The translations under genes and the position numbers were made by a program. A stretch of 39,050 bases of DNA. Source: an uncultured Bacteroidota bacterium (GTDB lineage Bacteria; Bacteroidota; Bacteroidia; Chitinophagales; Saprospiraceae). Below, one piece after another: positions 6,203 through 15,657 of this stretch; position 1 is the first letter of the stretch; each line of letters starts with the position of its first letter. The stretch covers positions 1 through 39,050 of the forward strand of contig CALMWS010000126.1 of the NCBI GenBank assembly GCA_937870795.1. The letters run 5' to 3'. Under the pieces are notes generated by a model. The model worked only from the letters and a program-made list of their open reading frames with translations. It was not told the DNA's origin and did not search any database.

Positions 6203-8554
6203 CTACTCTTGTATCATTACCTTTTTGACCAGGGTTTTATCAGCAGTCTGTACCTGTAATGTGTACATGCCAGTAGCGAGGTGATCGACATCCATCTGCC
6301 ATTGGGAGGTAGTTGAAAGGGGGTTGATCTTGTCAACCATTCTGCCCATGGCGTCTATTAACAGGATGTTGTGAATCGACATTTCATCGGCAAGTTGGAT
6401 ATTCAAAATACCGGAGGTGGGGTTGGGGTAGACCGTCAATGTACGGTCATTGATTACATCTTTTACAGAAGTGGCATTGCCGAAATAGACAGAAGCGAAG
6501 ACGCTGGATTGAATGCCTTCATCGCATGGGGAGTAAAGGTACAGCTCCAGATTGGGATACGACAATGGACTGTTGGCAGAAAGCTGTTTTACTTCTACGA
6601 TCAGGTCTTGCAAACAGCTGTTGGCGGGAATGGAATATACCTGACCGGCATCGTTGCCATTGAGCGGTACACCGGAGGCGGATATCACGGCTCCATTTAA
6701 GTTGGAAGCTGCATTGAGGGCCAGATTGTAAGTGCGGGCCTCATTGCTTTCATTGCAAAGATCTATTTTAAAAGTGGCGGAAGATCCTACCGGGTTACCT
6801 TGTGAAACAATGTAATCCTGATTGCTATCGTTGTGCTTCAACCTGGGTTGATCTCTTTGGTACCCACCTTCGTAAGGACAGCTGCTGATGGTGCCTTCTT
6901 TTAATTTGAAAACCGGGGTGCCGAACATGGGATCTCTGAATACATCTACATTAAATTTATCTCCTCCGTTGGCATCTGCAAAAGTATATGCCAGTGCATT
7001 GGCTGTGGCGTTTGTCTGAGCGGTAGTTTTTCCAAATCTTTTTTCAGTGGCATATTCGTATCCAGCTGAAAAGCCAGAGCCACCAATGTTGACCACGCCT
7101 TGAAGGCCGGCAGTAACCCCAATGTAGTGCTCCACAGAGATGGTATTGGTCTCTGATACTTCCAGGGTTTTGGTCCTGGTGAAGCCACCGGTACCACCGC
7201 TAAAACTAATGTTGGGATCCAGGGAGGCTGAAGCTGTATTTTTGTTTTTTTCGTTGAGCTCCAATACCTGATTCCATACCTTGATCTGGTTTTGGGCATC
7301 AGCCCTGGTTTTGACAGGTAATGCAGTATTGTCTACATCTTTTTGCAGCCTTTCTATTTCTGATAGAATGCCACTTTCATCCAGGGCAAACTCCCTGATG
7401 GACTCAGGTGTTTTGATCGGACGGTATACCAGATTTTTTTCTATCCTTACCTTACAGCTATCGTCGTCGATGACAATTTGCCGGTATACACCATAGGCAA
7501 CGTCGTAGCCATAACCTACAAACAAATCGCCGCCATCCTTAAAGCCATTGTCGGCTGCGGTTGAAAAGGCCTTGCTCAGGGTAAGACACGTTTCATTGGA
7601 TTTGGATTGCATTTTGAAATCGCCAATGCTCAGGCTACCAGAAAACTCAACGTATACTTCAATATCAACCACCACGATTACGCCTACCGATCCGGCATAT
7701 CCCAGTTTCAGGGAAGCATTGGTGTTGTTAGACTCATCGTTGGCAAAGCTGGTCTCCAGGCTTCTGCAAATGGTCTTGGCCTGATCCAAGGCAGTAAAAC
7801 TACCATCGCCCGGAGGATCGTGCAATACCATGTAGGGGATCTGGGGTTCGGTGACCAGGCCCAAAGAATCGACCGCCTGATCAACAATGCCTTCTACTAC
7901 AAAAGGCAACATAATATTTATTTGCCTTCTTGCAACTTCCTGGTTTAAATTGTTTACATACCTTAAAGTTGTGACGATAACAATGAAGGCATCCGTAGAA
8001 GCTTTGTCAAATGTTACTGTAACCTCTGACTGTTGATTGCCAAGTCCATTTTGATAACCTATCCAACCCATCTCTAAGTCTGGCTGCCAAATAGGATCAC
8101 TATACTTTTTGACAAATCCATCAGGAGTTGAATATCCTAAATAACCTTTTACGTTCCCAGAAGCTTGAACTTTATAATTTTGTCCATTGACGATGGAATC
8201 AGGGGCAAAGTACGTCAATTTTAAATTTAAAGGTTGCCTTGCTTTTGCTTTAAAGTACTTTTCTTTAGGTATCTTTTCAAATGCCTCCTTTAAAAATGGT
8301 GATGTTTTTACATTAGCAATATCGAAATTTTTTTGATCAGTACCCAATCCTGTCCATCCATTATAACCATAAGCCATAGGTACATTAGTACAGATACCTC
8401 CACCAGGAGCATCAACTGTGAGACTGAAATTTTGAATTTTAAGCTTGGTTTGTGTCTGTCCGTAAGTCAACTTATGATAGGTAAACAGGATTAGTATGAT
8501 CAATCCTATCTGACCTAACTTTTGGGCTGTTTTTTTTCGTAATAAAGTTGTCAT
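6203..8554 (-). CDS. Secreted T9SS type A cargo protein, function unknown
   Basis: 783 residues. A signal peptide (about 1-33, with a basic start, hydrophobic ILILFTYH and a YGQ end) and a C-terminal type A sorting domain (about the last 75 residues: VYPNPTSGILNIQ, then DAMGRMV, ATGMYTLQV, VKKVMI) mark it as exported by the type IX system and anchored or released at the surface. The N-terminal half has no domain I recognise. A Gly/Thr-rich region (about 450-530) is followed by a cysteine-containing segment (DPMFGTPVFKLKEG, SSCPYEGG) of a kind seen in large extracellular Bacteroidota proteins. It starts 33 bp after the lipoprotein gene upstream on the same strand, so the two may be cotranscribed. 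The divergence of architecture leaves its role open (adhesin or enzyme). Confidence 0.8.
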   Translation of the reverse strand: MTTLLRKKTAQKLGQIGLIILILFTYHKLTYGQTQTKLKIQNFSLTVDAPGGGICTNVPMAYGYNGWTGLGTDQKNFDIANVKTSPFLKEAFEKIPKEKYFKAKARQPLNLKLTYFAPDSIVNGQNYKVQASGNVKGYLGYSTPDGFVKKYSDPIWQPDLEMGWIGYQNGLGNQQSEVTVTFDKASTDAFIVIVTTLRYVNNLNQEVARRQINIMLPFVVEGIVDQAVDSLGLVTEPQIPYMVLHDPPGDGSFTALDQAKTICRSLETSFANDESNNTNASLKLGYAGSVGVIVVVDIEVYVEFSGSLSIGDFKMQSKSNETCLTLSKAFSTAADNGFKDGGDLFVGYGYDVAYGVYRQIVIDDDSCKVRIEKNLVYRPIKTPESIREFALDESGILSEIERLQKDVDNTALPVKTRADAQNQIKVWNQVLELNEKNKNTASASLDPNISFSGGTGGFTRTKTLEVSETNTISVEHYIGVTAGLQGVVNIGGSGFSAGYEYATEKRFGKTTAQTNATANALAYTFADANGGDKFNVDVFRDPMFGTPVFKLKEGTISSCPYEGGYQRDQPRLKHNDSNQDYIVSQGNPVGSSATFKIDLCNESNEARTYNLALNAASNLNGAVISASGVPLNGNDAGQVYSIPANSCLQDLIVEVKQLSANSPLSYPNLELYLYSPCDEGIQSSVFASVYFGNATSVKDVINDRTLTVYPNPTSGILNIQLADEMSIHNILLIDAMGRMVDKINPLSTTSQWQMDVDHLATGMYTLQVQTADKTLVKKVMIQE

Positions 8555-8587
8555 ATTTATAGAGTTTAGAAGTAATTTGAATGAGTT

Positions 8588-9097
8588 TTATTTTTCTTTG
8601 GCGTCGTCGTTATAAATGTCTCTGATGGTTTTCCATTTGCCATCCTGCTTTTGCCATACAGCCATGTACTTTCCGGTGTATATTACTTTGCCACTGGCGT
8701 CGGTAACGGTTGTCTTACCGGTTTCGGTAACAAGGTTCTGATCACCGTATACATCCAGGGTTTCATAATTTACTGTGTTGCCTTCTTTGTGTTTGGCCAG
8801 TCCAGCTTCAATATCTTTTTTGATCGCTTCTTTTCCTACCAACATGGGCTGGTTGTTGCTAAAGCTGACCGCATCATCTGCATAAAAGTCGAGGATGGCT
8901 ACAGCATTTTTGGAATTGGAGGCCGCTTCCCACTCATCTTCTATGGCCTGGATTTCTGCTTTTAAAGCGTTAAGATCGGTAGCAGGTGTGGTGGTCACTT
9001 CAGTTGAGGAAAAATCTTCTGCTTTATCTGCCTGCTTGCAGGAGAAACTTGCCATCAAGGTGGCAATAAGTACTACTAATAATTGTGTTGATTTCAT
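8588..9097 (-). CDS. DUF4440 / SnoaL-like (NTF2 fold) lipoprotein
   Basis: 169 residues from the ATG at 9097. An ATG 54 bp further upstream is open, but the inner one gives a proper signal (MKSTQLLVVLIATLMASFSC) with a likely lipobox cysteine at residue 20. The mature part has the NTF2-like pattern of DUF4440/YybH proteins: an N-terminal helix with IEDEWEAASNSKN, then ILDFYADDAVSFSN, a GKEAIKKDI helix and closing strands with YMAVWQKQDGKWK and DIYNDD. Such domains bind small molecules or act as ketosteroid-isomerase-like enzymes; no specific substrate can be inferred. It lies between the hybrid sensor gene and the T9SS protein gene, all on the minus strand, which suggests but does not prove shared regulation. 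Confidence 0.8.
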   Translation of the reverse strand: MKSTQLLVVLIATLMASFSCKQADKAEDFSSTEVTTTPATDLNALKAEIQAIEDEWEAASNSKNAVAILDFYADDAVSFSNNQPMLVGKEAIKKDIEAGLAKHKEGNTVNYETLDVYGDQNLVTETGKTTVTDASGKVIYTGKYMAVWQKQDGKWKTIRDIYNDDAKEK

Positions 9098-9453
9098 TGT
9101 AAAAAAAATTTTGTGAGTTAATAATTGAATTACTTCACAAAAGTCTTTCATCGGGTCAGCAATGGCTTCCTCTCATCGTTCAGGCTTTACCTTTGAGGGT
9201 GCAGGCTGCTTTTTTTATTTACCGCTCAGGTTGTATGGCCGATGCAACATAAATCTTAACTAACAGAAAGACAGGTGTATAGGTGTTTTCAAATCCATTT
9301 TTTCGCTAAAATGTAATTGGGACTGAAAAAAATAATTTTTACCTTTTTGTTGAAAATAGAAAGCCACAGTGGCTTATCTCGAAACCGATGTTTTTTGAAA
9401 ATGAAGTACCTTGAATAATTGGCAAAAACTTTAAAACCTCACTTTTTTGCGCT
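9098..9453. other. Intergenic region, 356 bp
   Basis: No gene is supported here. The part next to 9097 should hold the promoter of the DUF4440 gene, but I see no clean TAnnTTTG element. At 9361-9375 there is a 15-bp odd palindrome (AAGCCAC-A-GTGGCTT), 79 bp after the hybrid sensor stop codon. On the minus strand it is followed by a T-rich stretch, so it may end that transcript, though the hairpin is short. Confidence 0.4.
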
Positions 9454-12400
9454 TTAACCCCTCGTTTTCAGGGGTCGCTCTCCAAATTCTTCTAAATAGG
9501 CATCAGAAAAGTTGTTGATGGCGGTATAACCTACTTCATAAGCTATTTCTGAAACGGTAAGCTGGGTGTTGAGCAGGAGGTGACGTCCCTGTTGCAGGCG
9601 AATGGACCTGATCAGCTGGCTGGGCGATTTATCGGTAAGGGCTTTGATTTTGCGGTAGATCTGACTGCGACTCATGGCCAATGCCTTTTCGAGGTCGGGC
9701 ATTTCGAAGTTGGAATTGGAGATATTTTCATTCACTACAGCTTTGAATTTTTGAATAAACAGATCTTCCATATCCTCAACCTCCGCTTTTACATCATTTA
9801 TAGGTGGAGCAACAATCACCAACTGTTGGTATTTTAACTGAAGTTTTTTTCTGGTTTCCAGCAAATTTTGGATCGTGACAACCAGTTCTTCAGGGTTAAA
9901 AGGCTTGGCCAGGTAGGCATCAGCCCCTTTGCGCAGTCCGGCCAATCTGCTTTGGATATCGGCTCTGGCGGTGAGTAATACAATGGGAATGTGGCTCGTT
10001 TTCTCATCCGATTTCAGAAGGCCCAGTACCTCGAATCCATCTTTTATGGGCATCATCACATCGCTGATGATGAGGTCGGGCTGGGTTTCAAGGGCTTTTT
10101 CAATGCCGGCCTGACCATTAAAGGCAAAATCAAGTTGAAACTCGTTTTGCAGGCAAGCAGTGAGGTATTCCACTACATCGGCGTTGTCTTCTATCAGTAA
10201 GATGGTAGCGGAGGCAGGATATTTGTTTTGATGCAGATAATTTTCTACAGGAGTTATCGGATTGGATGGTTGAGATAAAGAAGTGTCCGGGTAGGAAAGA
10301 TCATTTTCTTTGGGTGCCAATCGGGTAATGGGTAAAACAATGTTAAATTGAGTACCCAGGCCCTTTTTACTTTCAACATAAATTTCACCCCCCATCAACC
10401 TGACCAATTCTCTGGTAAGTGACAAGCCAATGCCTGTGCCACTGGTTTTGGCGTGTTGCTGGTTTTTGGCCTGAAAGAATCGATCAAAGAGCTGGTTCAG
10501 CTCATCTTCTGCAATGCCCGCTCCCGTATCGGCAACAGAAAGGTGTAAATTGTTACCCACCTCGTTTGCTTTTAGTGTGATCTTGCCTCCGGAGGGCGTA
10601 AACTTGATGGCATTCGACAAAAGATTGTAAATGATTTGCAACAACCTTACAGGATCGTAATCCATCAATAAAGAGGTGTGGTCACTTTCTACCTTTAAGA
10701 GCAGGTTTTGGGCATTGGCCACTGAATGTAAACTCTCGGTTATATATTTCAAATAAGCCAATACATCGCCTTGGGTATAATTGAGTTGCAAGGTTTGAGA
10801 TTCTAGTTTTGACAAGTCCAGAATTTGATTGACGAGTCGCAGGAGGTTGTCGCCATTTCGTTTGATGAGCTCAATTTTTTTTGCCTGGTTTTGGTCTTTT
10901 TGTTCTTTGGCCAATTGATCGCTTACACCCAGAATGACGGTGAGGGGTGTGCGGAACTCATGGGTGATGTTGGTGAAGAAACGGCTCTTAAACTCGTCCA
11001 TTTCTCTAAGTTGGTTGGTTTCCTGTTGCTTAAATTTTTCGTTGATCTTGTATTGGTAGAAACTTTTGATAATATAAGCCAGTAACAAAACATAGCACAG
11101 ATAAGCCCACCAGCTCGCATACCAGGGACTGTTGATCACAAATTTTAATTCCGCCGCATCTTTGCTCCACAAGCCATCATTGTTGCTGCCTCTCACCCTG
11201 AAGGTATACTGCCCCGGCGCCAGATTGGCAAATTGGATGTTGTTTTTATAGCCCAGATCCACCCACTTGTTGTCGAGGCCTATTAATTGGTATTTATATA
11301 GGTTTTGGCTTGGGTTGGTAAACTCCAGTGCGGCAAATTCAAAATTGAGTAAGTTTTGATCAGCAGCCAATGAAATGGGTACCAGACGATCAATTTTTAC
11401 TCTTTTGTTATTCACCATCAACCCGGTAATCTGCACTTGAGGCATGGTCTGGTTGTAATGCAATTGATGGGGATGGAAAAGATTGATGCCATTGATGCCA
11501 CAAAAAATGAAATGGCCGTCTCTGGTCTTCAAAAAGCCATTGGCATTAAACTCATTGTCCTGCAAGCCATCCTTTACGGTAAAATTTTTGCTGGTGTGTT
11601 TTTGCACATCAAAGCGACAAAGCCCTTTATTGGTACTCATCCAGATATAACTGCTGGCGGCTCCATTTTGTGCTTTGTCTTCTGCAAGAATACTATAAAT
11701 AACATTGTCGGGAAGGCCGTGGTCCTGACTGAATTTTTTAAAGATACCGGTTTTTTTATCCAGGCGATTCAAGCCTCCTCCTTTCGTACCCACCCATAGG
11801 TAATGAGAGGGTTCCAGCGGATCATCTGCCACACTCATCACAGTATTGATGGAAAGTGAGTTTTGATCTTTTGGGCTGTTAATATAGTATACATAATGAT
11901 AACCTGTCTTTTGAGGGATAGCTTTGATCAAACCTTCCAGTCCAAAGATCCAGATGACACCTGTTTGATCTTCGTATAAATAGTTGGAATCTTCACTCCT
12001 TTTTTTTCGTGGATGTTCAAAAGGAAAATCCTGTGACTTTTGTGTTATTGGATCAAAGCGATGGATGCCTTTTTCACTGACACTAATTAATTTATCATGG
12101 CGATCATACAATAACGCTAAACCCTGAAAAGCAAAAGAAGAAATGATCTTAGTATTTTTGTCTTTGCGTTTCAATTTATCTGTAAGCCACCAAAGGTTAC
12201 CATCCCGATCATAGACTATGGCTTTGCGCCCCTTGACTTCAAGGATTGGGAAATCGGCATTGACTGCACTGGCCTCAAAGTTTTTACTGGGGAATTTTTT
12301 ATTGGGTATATTCGGGGTATAAAGGGCTCCAGCTTCGTCTTCAAAAATCAACCGATGTCCCGTTCTGGGGAGAAACGTTTTAAATTTCTGCCCCTTTTCA

Positions 12401-13395
12401 TTTATTTTGACAATCCCAAAACCGGCGGTACCGGCCCAAAGCAGGCCACTCCGATCGGTCATGAGGTATGTGTATCCAAAACCATTATTGTAATCAAGAT
12501 TTAATCGATCTGGTGATATGTCTATTTCTGATTTGCCGTCTGCAAGGAATTCCGATAACTTCCATTTTATAAGATGGTTGTTTTGAGCCAACCAAACATT
12601 GCCCATGTCATCCAGAAATTGTCCGGTGACAAATGAATTTTGTATAGGGCTGACCCTTTGAATTACTTTTTCTTTTGAAAGCAGTGACCAATAATGGGTA
12701 AAGTCTTTATCCGTTCCAATCAGCAAATCACCGCCTCTGATTTCCGAAATGAAATTTACCTTGTAACCCCGTATAGGTAATATGGGCGTGATCTTTTCGG
12801 TTTTGGTATCCAATTGAAAAAGCCCGTAGTTGGTGCCAATAAGTAGTTTTTTTTCTTTGGTTAGATGCAGACGGGTTATAAAAACATCATCAACCGGCAC
12901 CTCAATTTGATTTTTAAGAGAGATGAACTTAGGAGTTATCTCTATATTGGCAGATTTTTGCTCTCTCACCTGCTGCAACTGATGGTTTTGGATTTTTATC
13001 TTTATTAACTCATGATTATTAGCCAACCACATAGCTCCATCGGATGTTTCAGTTATAAAAAAGGAAGGGATGGATTTATTTTTATACTTAATGTGAAAAA
13101 AGACACCAGTCTGAGGATCGTAAACATCTGTACCCTCTGTCAGGCCAATCCACAACCAACCCCTGCTGTCTTCAAAAAGATCCCACACCTCACTTCCAAC
13201 AATGGCAAAGGGGTCATAAGGATTGGGCGAAAAAACTTCAAACCGGCTGCCGTCGTATCGATTCAGTCCATCCTTGGTGGCTATCCAAATAAAGCCGTCT
13301 TTGGTTTGTAAGATGTCAAAAATCATACCCTGCGAAAGCCCGTCATTGACCGTCAGTTGCGTAATGGTAGGCTCATTTTGGGCAAAGAGACCCAA
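9454..13395 (-). CDS. Hybrid two-component system protein (propeller sensor, kinase, receiver, AraC output)
   Basis: A one-protein signalling system of 1,313 residues counted from a TTG at 13395. Order: Reg_prop seven-bladed propeller repeats (about 1-640), Y_Y_Y domain (about 675-755), one membrane helix (about 765-785), HisKA with phosphoacceptor H812 (THEFRTPLTV), HATPase_c with N928, receiver with D1112 (ISDVMMP), then an AraC-type helix-turn-helix at the end (about 1215-1313). The family senses extracytoplasmic ligands, often glycans, and controls neighbouring genes. The annotated start leaves only the tail of a signal peptide (LGLFAQ). An ATG at 13436 begins a good signal peptide (MKQRASVLLF) but is one base out of frame across an A/T homopolymer at about 13401-13412. 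A frameshift or sequencing error there is likely. Confidence 0.9.
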   Translation of the reverse strand: MGLFAQNEPTITQLTVNDGLSQGMIFDILQTKDGFIWIATKDGLNRYDGSRFEVFSPNPYDPFAIVGSEVWDLFEDSRGWLWIGLTEGTDVYDPQTGVFFHIKYKNKSIPSFFITETSDGAMWLANNHELIKIKIQNHQLQQVREQKSANIEITPKFISLKNQIEVPVDDVFITRLHLTKEKKLLIGTNYGLFQLDTKTEKITPILPIRGYKVNFISEIRGGDLLIGTDKDFTHYWSLLSKEKVIQRVSPIQNSFVTGQFLDDMGNVWLAQNNHLIKWKLSEFLADGKSEIDISPDRLNLDYNNGFGYTYLMTDRSGLLWAGTAGFGIVKINEKGQKFKTFLPRTGHRLIFEDEAGALYTPNIPNKKFPSKNFEASAVNADFPILEVKGRKAIVYDRDGNLWWLTDKLKRKDKNTKIISSFAFQGLALLYDRHDKLISVSEKGIHRFDPITQKSQDFPFEHPRKKRSEDSNYLYEDQTGVIWIFGLEGLIKAIPQKTGYHYVYYINSPKDQNSLSINTVMSVADDPLEPSHYLWVGTKGGGLNRLDKKTGIFKKFSQDHGLPDNVIYSILAEDKAQNGAASSYIWMSTNKGLCRFDVQKHTSKNFTVKDGLQDNEFNANGFLKTRDGHFIFCGINGINLFHPHQLHYNQTMPQVQITGLMVNNKRVKIDRLVPISLAADQNLLNFEFAALEFTNPSQNLYKYQLIGLDNKWVDLGYKNNIQFANLAPGQYTFRVRGSNNDGLWSKDAAELKFVINSPWYASWWAYLCYVLLLAYIIKSFYQYKINEKFKQQETNQLREMDEFKSRFFTNITHEFRTPLTVILGVSDQLAKEQKDQNQAKKIELIKRNGDNLLRLVNQILDLSKLESQTLQLNYTQGDVLAYLKYITESLHSVANAQNLLLKVESDHTSLLMDYDPVRLLQIIYNLLSNAIKFTPSGGKITLKANEVGNNLHLSVADTGAGIAEDELNQLFDRFFQAKNQQHAKTSGTGIGLSLTRELVRLMGGEIYVESKKGLGTQFNIVLPITRLAPKENDLSYPDTSLSQPSNPITPVENYLHQNKYPASATILLIEDNADVVEYLTACLQNEFQLDFAFNGQAGIEKALETQPDLIISDVMMPIKDGFEVLGLLKSDEKTSHIPIVLLTARADIQSRLAGLRKGADAYLAKPFNPEELVVTIQNLLETRKKLQLKYQQLVIVAPPINDVKAEVEDMEDLFIQKFKAVVNENISNSNFEMPDLEKALAMSRSQIYRKIKALTDKSPSQLIRSIRLQQGRHLLLNTQLTVSEIAYEVGYTAINNFSDAYLEEFGERPLKTRG

Positions 13396-13436
13396 GGATA
13401 AAAAGAAAAAAGGAGGACGGATGCCCGTTGTTTCAT

Positions 13437-13907
13437 ATAAATGAGCTGAGATTGAAAGTAAATATGGTGGAATTAATTAAATTTTGGATCATTTTGGGTA
13501 AATGATTTTTAGAGGGCTCTTTATCAAATCATTGAATCATAATTATAAAGGGTTTCATTTTTCATCTACTGATTTGATCTTAGTAAAAAATTAGTAATTT
13601 AAGTTGTTGTATATCATGGTGATGTATTGCGATTTAACGTAGGGGTTTAAGGGTAAATCGTTATTACATAGTTGAATCTGGAAAATACAAGTTTTATTTC
13701 GTTCCAAAGGTTAGATCAAATATAGTAAAACAATAATAATAAAATCTTCTCTTTGTTAATATTGGAAATTTTTGAAGCCAAATTTTTATAGTCATTAAAT
13801 GTGAAAATTGGATATATTTACATATAAAAGAAATTGAGTAACTTATTAGATATTGGATTTGTCAAGCCAACGTATATATTATGTAAGTAAACTAAATAAA
13901 ACTATTC
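13437..13907. other. Divergent intergenic region, 471 bp
   Basis: AT-rich spacer between the hybrid sensor gene (minus) and the first propeller-like secreted gene (plus). No frame or RNA gene is supported. A perfect minus-strand TATATTTG lies at 13717-13724, about 280 bp from the sensor start, so its relevance is doubtful. A plus-strand candidate promoter is listed separately. Confidence 0.4.
13834..13861 (+). promoter_or_regulatory. Candidate promoter (TTG-N17-TGGATTTG)
   Basis: A -33-like TTG at 13834-13836 is followed 17 bp later by TGGATTTG at 13854-13861, one mismatch from TAnnTTTG. It would leave an untranslated leader of about 40 bases before the ATG at 13908. Confidence 0.3.
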
Positions 13908-15635
13908 ATGAGATTTATAATTATTATTCTGATTTTATCAGGTTGTGGTGTAAATGCCCAGAGTATAAAAAATATTGCTGCTTTTTACAGTGATGAAAAT
14001 AGGGTAGATTTTCTGGGTGATGTAAAACTACAGAACGGCGGTTTAATCCTATTAAATACCATAAATGGTAATTTACATTATAATGGTACAAAAATTGCCA
14101 ATGATGGGTTTTTAAATTACAATTCAGATAATCTTTATCAAAAATATGTTGTCCGGTATGATCAAAATAACAAGTTAAAAAAAGTTATTTCTTTTATCGC
14201 AAAAAGCCCTACTTTTCAAGGAGTGCCTGGACAAAAAGCACCCCATATCCAAAGTTTTAATGCAACTCTAATAGACGATTTTGTTTATATATTTGGTTCA
14301 TGCACAAATACGGATAGTTTGTTTTTAAATGATAAATTATTGAGAAAATTTGATGGAAATCTTGGGTTCGTTCTGAAATTTGATCAAGAATTAAATCTAT
14401 TAGAAGAATACTATTTTGGAGACAGTGAGGAATATATAGGGTTTAGACTATACAACCTTTATAAATATAAAGATGAGTTTATTTTATCAGGCGTTATACT
14501 GACAACTAGTAAAGTTGCTACTCAGGTAATTGGCATAGGTAGTGACACCCTGGTTCATAAGCCATATAGAGACTGTGCAAGTAATACATTTTTTGTTGTC
14601 AAGATTGATGAGTCTTTTACACATATAAAAAGAAAGTTCAAATATTTTTATTGTAATGGGTATTTTTATCCTCCCAATTCATTCACCATTTCTCCGGCGG
14701 GAGATGTGATTTTGACTCAAATATTCTATGGAGACACCCTGCAATATTCGCCGGGAAAAGTCAGTTCCAAGCTTAAAGGAATGTACAATGGGGCATTGAT
14801 TTCACTTGATGAAAATCTGTCTGTTAATTATGTAAATACAATAAGTGGGAATAGATTTAATGAATTTACGAAAACAGTGTTTTGTGGAGACAAATTATTG
14901 GTGTTTGCAAAGGCCAATGATTATCAGCCTAATATTTTTATGAAGGAGAATGTGTTTTTAAATAATGATTCCATAGAATTAACAAGCAGGTACACTAACC
15001 TGATCTTAAGCTGTGATGAAGATGGCACCTTGACTGTTTTGAAGAAGGAGGATTGTTATTTTGGGGCATCTGATTGGAACGATTTGCAGTGTACGGAAGA
15101 CAACTATGTTTTAGCGACAGGCTATACTGATTGTAAACTTAGTTGGGGAAAAGAGGGGGTGGTGCGCAGGATAAATGTTATGGATGGGAGTACCATTGAT
15201 GAGTTTATTTTTACTATGCCTAATAAACGAAATGCTGATTTGTACAAAATTTACATTAATGAGCAGGGAGAATATAAAAATATTGGTTTTGCATCCAACT
15301 TTACGGGCAACCAACCAGCATCCGTTGATTTGATATATAATGGCATTGGTTTTAGTGCACAGGCAGGCGAATCAATTATTTTATTTGACTATGATCCAAA
15401 GACGGGTATAAAGGAGGTACCTGAAGCAAATCTTCAATTAATGAGCCCATTAATGGCAGGCCAGGAATTTAAAGTATTCAATGGACTGGAAAGAGATCGA
15501 TATCAAATATATGATTTGATGGGCAGAAGCAGAGGCGTAATTTATGATGGAGAAACCTGGCCAGAAGGAATGCACGGCATGTACATCATTTTTGCAGAGA
15601 AAGGGTGTAAAAGGGGTTCGGTTGTAACATATTGA
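13908..15635 (+). CDS. Secreted protein with degenerate C-terminal sorting tail (paralogue A)
   Basis: 575 residues with a signal peptide ending at NAQS (about 18). The body (about 20-490) is predicted mainly beta and contains repeated strands; the segment LFLNDKLLRKFDGNLGFVLKF has a close counterpart in the next gene (LYLNEKLLRSVNKSMGFILQF), so the two are paralogues. I do not recognise the fold; a repeat-built propeller-like structure is possible. The last 70 residues resemble a type A T9SS sorting domain in their second half (YQIYDLMGRSRGVI, GMHGMYIIFAEKG), but the usual YPNP motif is replaced by MSPLMAGQEF, so the signal looks divergent. The next gene starts 22 bp after the stop, suggesting a two-gene operon. 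Confidence 0.75.
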   Translation: MRFIIIILILSGCGVNAQSIKNIAAFYSDENRVDFLGDVKLQNGGLILLNTINGNLHYNGTKIANDGFLNYNSDNLYQKYVVRYDQNNKLKKVISFIAKSPTFQGVPGQKAPHIQSFNATLIDDFVYIFGSCTNTDSLFLNDKLLRKFDGNLGFVLKFDQELNLLEEYYFGDSEEYIGFRLYNLYKYKDEFILSGVILTTSKVATQVIGIGSDTLVHKPYRDCASNTFFVVKIDESFTHIKRKFKYFYCNGYFYPPNSFTISPAGDVILTQIFYGDTLQYSPGKVSSKLKGMYNGALISLDENLSVNYVNTISGNRFNEFTKTVFCGDKLLVFAKANDYQPNIFMKENVFLNNDSIELTSRYTNLILSCDEDGTLTVLKKEDCYFGASDWNDLQCTEDNYVLATGYTDCKLSWGKEGVVRRINVMDGSTIDEFIFTMPNKRNADLYKIYINEQGEYKNIGFASNFTGNQPASVDLIYNGIGFSAQAGESIILFDYDPKTGIKEVPEANLQLMSPLMAGQEFKVFNGLERDRYQIYDLMGRSRGVIYDGETWPEGMHGMYIIFAEKGCKRGSVVTY

Positions 15636-15657
15636 TGAATGTTTTAATAAATATCAA

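Noticed and set aside
6371..7948. Several plus-strand frames of 60-117 codons within the T9SS cargo gene
   Set aside because: They are shadows of the long minus-strand gene, which has a signal peptide and a recognisable sorting domain; the plus-strand products have no family features.
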